DNA of 33,478 nucleotides from Mesotaenium endlicherianum (Eukaryota; Streptophyta; Zygnematophyceae; Zygnematales; Mesotaeniaceae), in contig WELA01005647.1 of the NCBI GenBank assembly GCA_009602735.1, positions 267,338 to 300,815 on the forward strand, given 5' to 3'. A program made the translations under genes and the position numbers. A model generated the notes under the pieces. It searched no databases and had not been told where the DNA came from. It worked only from the letters and a program-made list of their open reading frames with translations. Positions 26,993 through 33,478 of this stretch are shown here, piece after piece. How positions within the stretch are numbered: the stretch's first letter is position 1; each line of letters opens with the position of its first letter.

Positions 26993-27601
26993 AACCTAGA
27001 ACTTTCTCCTTCTGGCCCTTCACGTAAATCTAGATTGCAAAAGCTCCTGTAGAGGTGACACCTGTGCATAAGCTGGCACCTATGCATGAAAAATTCTCCC
27101 TCTAAATCAGTCCCACACATCTTAAGCTTGGCAATCTCAAACTGTATACTAAACTGGCTCTCACCTACTTGTCAGTGTGCACGTACATGCCCTAACCAGA
27201 CTCCCTGTATCCCTCCGACCTCCTGGCAAAGCACATAGCAACGTCCAAACCGATTCGTGCAAAAGATAGAGACTCAAAAGCACCACATACGCACATATCT
27301 TCAACTGACTTGCAAAAGCACTCGACAGCAACCACTTCGGCACTTGAAAGGGAGGAGCTAGACAGCTGCTTCTGCACCACAGGTTGAAGCAAGCAGCGGC
27401 TATAGGCCCAGCTTCTGCTGTTTCGGACTGCAGGAGAACAGCTTTTGAGAGAGAGAGAAAAGGGAGAAAGAGCATTGCAGAAGAACAGCTTGAAACAGAG
27501 AAAAGAGCAAGAGAGCTAGAGCGAAAGAGAGAAGGAGAGAGAGGGACCTTCCCAGAACGACTCTCAGCGACAGGAGAAAAGCCCGCTGGAGTTGACACAC
27601 C
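26993..27601 (+). promoter_or_regulatory. Upstream region and probable 5' UTR of the fasciclin-like gene
   Basis: About 600 bases before the ATG at 27602. The last 160 bases are rich in GAGA-type purine repeats (27447-27545), common in plant 5' leaders. I see no TATA box that I would defend. Minus-strand ORFs here are low-complexity shadows. Confidence 0.4.
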
Positions 27602-30600
27602 ATGACCCGGCAGCAACTGCAGCAGCAGCAGCAGCAGCAAGCAAAGCTCACCGCACGCCAACTGTCCTGCTCCTCCTCGCCAAGAGCGGCCGCCCTGCTG
27701 CTTCTGCTCCTCTCCGGCACCACCTTCGTCGCCGTCACTGCAACCGGCCCCGGAGAGCAGCAGCTGGCAGGAGGCACATCCCTGCAGCGCCAGCTGTCAG
27801 ATGAGGACCACGTCGACACTGCCGTTGCCGCCCACCAGGGCCTTCCCACGGCCCGTCACTTGCTGCAGGACGGCGGCAGCGTCGCCATCACGGAGTATCC
27901 AGCTGTCACCCCCATCACGACGCCCCGCGACGCGCCCACGGTCTCGTTCGCCGCCCCGCCTCTGCCCAGGTCGCTGCCGCCTGTGACGACCACGCGCACG
28001 ACCGCGCCGATCTCCGCCCCCAGCCCCCCCCCCGCCTATTTTATGAACATCTCGACGCTGCTCGCGGGGCAGGCGGAGTACAGCACGTACCTGCAGCACG
28101 TCGAGAAGTACAACATCGGGGCGGAGATCACGTCGTCGGGGAACGCGCTCACCGTGTTTGCGCCGACCAACGACGCGTTCGACGCGCTGCCGGCCGACGA
28201 CGACTCGTACCTCACGGGCCAGAACTCCTACAGCTACGTCCTCCGGGTGAGGAGCACGGCTCCGGCCAGCTCGCAGCCCATGCTTGCCTACCTTCCTAGC
28301 TGCCTGCCTGCGTACCTGCCTGCCTGCCTTCCAGCCTGCCTGCCTGCCTGCCAGCCTGCCAGCCTGGCCTGCTTGCTTGCTAGTCAATCTGCCTGCCTGC
28401 CTGCTGGATTGCCTGTCCGTGGGTCTGCCTGCTTGTCTCTGCTTAGAATGTCTGCCTGCCTGCTTGATTGCCGGTGCATTGGTCTGCTTGTCGTGCCTCC
28501 CTCGCAGTCAGTCTGCCTGCCTGCCTGTCTGCTTCTCTGCCTGCCTGCCAGCCTGCTGCATCAACTCCCAGAAAATTACACTTCTCCTCACTCGAAATTT
28601 GTCTCCATCCTCTACTTCCGTGCGTCGAGAATAGCCCTATGCCTTTGTGATGCGCTTCTCCCGAATCTTCCGACACTTCATTCTCCCTTTTCCAATTTCC
28701 ACTTGGACGGGCACCTTGACCACCGCTACATGCTGTGCGTATGTGCTGTAAGCGGCAGGTGTGTCGGGCCTTCTAGCAAGCATGTGCACTGCTTGTTGAA
28801 CTTTCGAACATTCCGATACTCAGCTGACGTCTGTCTGAACTTGCGCAGCCGGAAGTGTTGGGTGGAAAGGTGGGGGGGGGGGCAGGGNGAGGAAAGGGAG
28901 GGTGGGTGGGGGCAGGCAATAGATAGATGTAGCGCTTGATGTGGTTCATCTCTTTTGGATCTTTGAGATGTGCGATTCATTTGCCTCTTGTCTGACATAC
29001 ATCAACCCCTCCCCCTCTCTCAAAAGACCATGGGGTCAACATGAAGCATCAAGTTGATGTACCCTGATTAGCAGAGCGCAGTCAAAAACAGACACGAAGC
29101 AAACTGTCATCTCTAAATCAGAACAAGAATGATAACAAGTACGTTAAGGGGAGCCGCAGTACATAACACTTTTGCCACCTTCAGCCACAAATATAAATAC
29201 TTCCAACACTGTAACCTAATAAAGACTCTTTTATTTTACTATCGTGTTATACCCCAATATTATTTAGATCAATATTTTCTTTTTGATACTGATATATTAT
29301 ATGTGGAAGATGGCGCAGTATATGATCCTGACCAGCTACTTCAGCTTCAGCGAGCTCAAGGGCTTGGGAGACACTACCCTCAACAGCAAGGCGGGGCCCT
29401 TCCTGTCCATCTACGGCTCCGACTCCGGCGTTAGCCTCGGCAACGGCGCCCCGCAGGCCACCGTCAGCGCGCCAGATGTCGTCCTCAATGGGCACCTGTC
29501 CGTCCAGGTCAGTCGTGTCGTGCCTGCGGGCTGCTGGCGGCCAGGTGGCGCCGTGCCCGGCAGCAGCAACCAAGACGATGATGCTGGTGTGGTGTGAGAG
29601 AGGCGCCACATGTGCGCGCGCGCCTGCTGTCTGCCTGCTGATTAGAGTTGGGGCGGGGGAAGGCCGGTGCTCCAGGATATGTACGTTCTATTATACGTTC
29701 CATTTATTGTTGAATCAGGTGTCTTCCTATCTGTCCTACACAAGGTGCAGTTAGCCTGGCATTCCCCCTTGCCTTGCAGTTGCATTGCGCTGCGCGCGCC
29801 CGCGTGCACGTACGCGTGTGTGTGTTGGTGCATGTGTGCGTGTGTGTGTGTTAGAGTGTTTGAGTTGGTGCTCGTGTGTACGTTATATACGTGTGTGTAT
29901 GCGCGGGTGTGTGCGCGCATAAGATTTCCTGTTATGATGTAAGGCATCCAAAACATACACATGTGTGAGCATGTTCTTTTACCATATGTACGGTTCGTCA
30001 ACCTTCTTAATGCTGCAGATGTGAATTCCTTCTTACGTGTCGCACTAACCTTCAGATACGGTGAGCCCAAAGACGATTTTGACCCCCTTTAAGTCTCTCC
30101 CCTCCTCCCCTCCTCCCTCCCTCTTCTCTGACGCGATGCATCGATGTCCGCCGTCGCACATGCGTGCATGCAGGGCGTGAACAAGGTCCTGCTGCCAGAT
30201 GGCGTGGTGCCCCCCTCTGCCTCTCCGCCGCCCGTCGTATCTGCGGCCCCCCCTCAGGTCCTGGCAGTCACTCCCTCCTCGACCGCAGATCCTCCCACCG
30301 GGTCAACTGCAGTCTTCCCGCCGCCACCTGGCCCCGCAGCCCCAGCCCCCGTCTCCAGCGCCGCCGCCCCAGGGCCCGTGGCGGCGCTCTCTCCCCCCCC
30401 TCCCCCGTCGACACCTGGCGCAGCCGTGCCGTCCTCGATCCCCGCACAGCTGGTGCCTCTGCTGGCGCCCTCCCTGTTCTCGCCGCCCCCGCCGTCCACG
30501 CCCTCTGCGGCTGCGCCACTTGGCAGTGCGGGGCTCGCCCTCGGCCCTGCGGCCGTCTTGGCTTCTGCCAGCAGGGTGTGGTCCCTCTCCTACAGGCTGC

Positions 30601-30662
30601 AGAGCGTACTGAGCCTCCTGATGACTCCTCTCGCGGTGGGGCTCGTTGCTTTGGCCCTCTAG
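27602..30662 (+). CDS. Fasciclin-like arabinogalactan protein, three exons (about 440 aa)
   Basis: Predicted cell-surface proteoglycan with one FAS1 adhesion domain, acting at the plasma membrane/cell wall. Exons: 27602-28246, 29319-29507 and 30174-30662; both introns are GT-AG and phase 0. The N-terminus has a poly-Gln stretch, then a hydrophobic signal segment (about residues 29-48). FAS1 spans about 145-288: NALTVFAPTNDAFDALP (H1) in exon 1, YFSFSELKGLGDTTLNS in exon 2, and GVNKVLLPDG (H2) at the start of exon 3. After that comes about 120 residues rich in Pro, Ala, Ser and Thr (AP, SP, TP, PPPP), expected sites for hydroxyproline arabinogalactan. The end is hydrophobic (VLSLLMTPLAVGLVALAL) as for a GPI-anchor signal. 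The usual YH motif reads YM here. An alternative exon 2 acceptor at 29309 is possible. No frame damage is visible. Confidence 0.85.
28247..29318 (+). other. Intron 1 of the fasciclin-like gene
   Basis: Donor CGG|GTGAGG, acceptor GCGCAG|TAT. It contains an imperfect CTGC/TGCC tandem array (about 28290-28560), a G run with an N at about 28888, and no gene. ORFs rich in Cys/Leu/Ala/Pro across the array reflect the repeat. Confidence 0.75.
29508..30173 (+). other. Intron 2 of the fasciclin-like gene
   Basis: Donor CCAG|GTCAGT, acceptor ATGCAG|GGC. It contains a TG-rich stretch (about 29814-29920) and a pyrimidine-rich end (30090-30128). Confidence 0.78.
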
Positions 30663-31010
30663 AAATTCTGAGAATCTGGAAGGAGCCATGATGCTATGGA
30701 GCCACGAGCTTGAAGGAGCAATGGTGTGGATGGAAGAGGAAGCAGATGGTTCGGGATTGAGGGCTGATCGTCTGATTGGCTCATCGTCTGATAGGCTCCC
30801 AGCTGATTGGCTTCACGTCTCTCCCTCCCTCTATGAAATTGGTGGGTCGGTTAGATTGCATGGAATATTCTCTGGGAGAATATTATTCTCTGTGAGAGTA
30901 CTGTTATTTGTTTTCTTTCTCTTAGTATACGAAATATAATGAATGCTATGAGGACAGAAGCTATTTGCTTCACTTCAGTATGGGCCTAGCCGTGTGTGAG
31001 AAAATAAAAT
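30663..31010 (+). other. 3' flank/UTR of the fasciclin-like gene with possible polyadenylation signal
   Basis: Contains three imperfect 16-base units around 30768-30815 (each with a CTGAT-GGCT core) and an AATAAA at 31003-31008. Whether that hexamer is used is unknown. Confidence 0.35.
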
Positions 31011-32507
31011 AATGAACAGGAGCAAGGCTAAGAAATTCTTTGATTTGTAAGATATCATGCTGAAGTGCGTCACAACTTTTTCTGGAGACCCGAGTGATGC
31101 TGATTCATGACGTGATGCATCAGGAGTTACTGGCAGCGCATGCGTAACTGGAATAAGACCTGTATTTGCTAATCTGCCGATACTTGCCGTCTTGATTGTT
31201 GTCAAATAATAAGCCTAATGGTGAATTATTGATATACCTGTCATCTCTGACAATTATCATGGATGCTGAGCTCTGTTAGGAGTCCTCTTCATTTCAGCAA
31301 GTGACCTCTTGAACACCAGATCCGTATGACATACGCCGACCTAGCTTGTCTGCTTCAGTCTGCTCTATGGTGCTCATTTGTAACTAGCTAGTGACATGTA
31401 GCTGGGGCTGGTAGCTCTTAGCTTACTCCACTCATGCAATATGATGTCGAGGCTCCTCTCTGTGATTGCTCGAGCAGATCCTTTTGTCGTAATCAAACAT
31501 TCACCTCAGCTCATAGCTTTTGTTTGGGATGAAGTATATTGCTTCGAACAATTTTCGATCCGTTGGCATTTTTGGCAAAATAGGTAGGTTAATTGTTCAA
31601 CTCAAGATACGGCCTTTCAGTACATCTGAAAAACAGCGTAAAGCACAAACTGTATGAGCAGCCCAGATGACCAAAGTAATGCAGCTAAACGATAGCTAAA
31701 AGTGTCGCCTGTTGAAGGCCAGGACTCGATTGTGCACACCCTCAAGACATACACTTCAGCGCACTCCCAAGCTCATGCACTATGGTAGTAACACTAACGG
31801 TGTGCTGCAGGACAAGCCTTCGGCGGTACTTCGGCCAGACACAGATGCAGGAACAAAAAATCAGACAGTACATCAAGTCATGCACTATAGCACACGCACA
31901 TGAGCAAATGGCAGCATGCATGCAATCTATCATGTTTCAAAGCTAGGGAGGCGGGCGCCTGCATGCCAAAGTGAAGCACACACGAACGAAATACTACTAC
32001 GGGCGGGCAGGTGCAAATGTACAGGCGCATGCACAGATGCATACGCTGGAAGCTCAAACTTGACCAAATTACAAATGCCCACCATGTACACAGTTTTGCC
32101 ATTAAGAGTAGAGACGTACTGTCAGTGAGAGCCAACAGCACCCTCTTGCAGCTAGATCAAGATGATCACTAACGTACGTCTCGACGTGATCTCCAATGCA
32201 GCGACAGTTACTTGCTCCAGAAAAAAGTTCTCACACTCACACGACGTTTTCTCCATGTTTGTGTAACACAATCAACATTCCTTTACAAGTGATACATATA
32301 TATGCTCCATCTGTGTCAAATCTGAGTCGAATTGATGATGACAAGCAGCCAGAAAGTGTAACTCGATCTGAATCGTCTACGCCGGACCGTTGCAGGGATC
32401 AGCCCCAAAGCATGCATACGTGCTCCTTCCAGCCTCCAGCGCGCTCCCTAGCAGCTAGCTCCCTTCACAGCGCATAGCATGATATGCGAGAGCTGATCCG
32501 TGCAAAG
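31011..32507. other. Intergenic, nothing recognised
   Basis: No ORF above about 90 codons with meaningful composition, no RNA gene and no element ends that I can identify on either strand. Confidence 0.55.
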
Positions 32508-32612
32508 GTCGGGCCGCGTCGTCGGGCCGGGTCGTCGGGCCGCGTCGTCCTCCCTAAACGCCAACCTCTACTCCTACTCCTAGTCCTAGTCCTAGTCCTA
32601 GTCCTAGTCTTA
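32508..32612 (+). repeat. Two adjacent tandem repeats: 13-bp GC-rich units and CTAGTC hexamers
   Basis: Three 13-bp units of GTCGGGCCGCGTC type (32508-32520, 32521-32533, 32534-32546) are followed after about 20 bases by CTACTC/CTAGTC hexamers (about 32567-32610). Confidence 0.85.
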
Positions 32613-33478
32613 TAAGCCTCTATCCTACATTAAGTTACGCCCCACAAGCAACACCAGGCCCTGCCCCCTTGCCCCTCCTACTACAATAGATCGATGCTCC
32701 CCCTTGCTTACTCGTGACCCGTCATCTCCTGCGCTCCACTAGTCACCCTCCCCACTCCGCTTGACATGCTTCAAGAATGAGTGATTACTACACCTTCAAG
32801 TTTTATTTGGACAACTGAAAGGCGGGACTTGATGAGGAGGATCCAACTTTTTGATCTCCGGCCAGCCCAGTCCTGCCACCATGAGCCTACAAGAAGACAG
32901 CTTGTGCTTGACAGCTCCTCCCCCCTCTGTCCCCCAGCCCTATGGAGAATAGAAATCCCAGGAAAGCAAATCGCCAGACCGTACATCCAGCAAGCACCCG
33001 CTATGAACTGCAGAGGGAGCACGCTATGGCGCCACCTAACCCCAGCCCCCCACACCCAAATTAAGCACACCGGCGAATTGTGTGCAGTAAGTAAGCTACT
33101 GGTCCATGCCCATCTGTGCGACGTCGTAGGCCGCCCGGTGCACGTACAACTGCCAGCTCGCAATGCTCTCTGCTGGCTGGAGCCTTGCGGAGTGAGCACG
33201 CCCCCCACGTGTAGACAGCTGGAGAGAGCAAGAACGCCCCCCTGTCCCGCTCCGCCAGGTGGCAACGCTTTAAGCCCTGCTGAGGGGTCGCTGCTGCCAC
33301 CATCCCTCTGCGCGGCCAGCTAGCAGCTGCTCCTGCCGCCCCAGATTGCGCCAGGTGATGCCAGGTGGCGGGAAAAACGTCCACGCCTGCATTCGACGTG
33401 CAGTGCTGTGAGCGGCGCAGACACGGGCTGTGCATTCGCCTCCTGACAGCCACTTACACCCCCCCCCTCCCCTCCCCC
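32613..33478. other. Right end of window, no supported gene
   Basis: Overlapping ORFs of 130-180 codons exist on both strands (32771-33453) but none has a recognisable domain, and their opposing overlap at higher GC suggests chance. An exon of a gene running off the edge cannot be excluded. Confidence 0.45.

Noticed and set aside
27797..28387. 196-aa antisense ORF over fasciclin exon 1
   Set aside because: High-GC shadow of the real gene, Arg/Gly-rich without domains.
28284..28634. Cys/Leu/Ala/Pro-rich ORFs in intron 1
   Set aside because: Products of a CTGC/TGCC tandem array; the splice-site evidence puts this in an intron.
32508..32612. CRISPR-like or telomeric array
   Set aside because: Units are contiguous without spacers and the hexamer CTAGTC is not a known plant or algal telomere repeat; simple tandem repeats.
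32771..33453. Overlapping ORFs of 130-180 codons at the right edge
   Set aside because: Opposed strands overlap, no domain, and composition explains the openness; noted only as possible exon territory.

Overview
The window reads as repeat-rich nuclear DNA of a green-lineage eukaryote, most likely a streptophyte alga with a large genome (Chara-like; this is inference). The evidence is an intron-containing fasciclin-like arabinogalactan protein gene, Ty3/gypsy elements with a chromodomain integrase and an initiator-tRNA-like primer site, and piggyBac and hAT-type DNA transposons. There are no bacterial-style operons. Several N positions and one 68-base gap mark it as a draft assembly.

Positions 1-24284 form a stack of nested mobile elements. 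The outermost recognisable sequence is a piggyBac-type transposase gene on the + strand, surviving as an N-terminal piece (17099-17335) and a C-terminal piece (about 23811-24284). Two copies of one gypsy family (family B) lie in or against it head to head: a minus-strand copy (1-17098, running off the left edge) and a plus-strand copy (17336 to about 23811, cut off inside RNase H). The minus copy was hit twice. Element A (141-8941, complete, LTRs about 97% identical) sits in its reverse transcriptase, and element C (11563-16939, coding-dead but with LTRs, primer site and polypurine tracts) sits in its 5' LTR. The plus copy was hit by a 2.9 kb non-autonomous hAT-like transposon (19594-22507) with clear inverted termini and an 8-bp target duplication.

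Element A is the most interesting object. It has gag, then a textbook -1 frameshift signal (TTTAAAA, 7-nt spacer, perfect 10-bp hairpin containing the gag stop), then PR-RT-RNaseH-integrase-chromodomain. Beyond pol is an extra 558-aa ORF that is not an obvious envelope. It is preceded by a perfect TACTAAC branch-point motif and a TGCAG acceptor, and there is a GTAAGT donor at the LTR end, which suggests a spliced subgenomic mRNA. A hairpin plus polypurine-tract module occurs twice, once just after pol and once before the 3' LTR. Element C has the same duplication, so an inserted 3' region bounded by two such modules appears ancestral to this lineage. Family B independently shows a canonical AAAAAAC slippery site plus hairpin at its gag-pol junction.

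Positions 24285-27600 are AT-rich and mostly featureless, with one unrecognised minus-strand ORF and weak repeats. Positions 27602-30662 hold a three-exon fasciclin-like protein gene (about 440 aa) with a signal peptide, one FAS1 domain split by two phase-0 introns, a proline-rich arabinogalactan region and a C-terminal GPI-type tail. From 30663 to the end I see 3' flank, short tandem repeats and no gene I can support.
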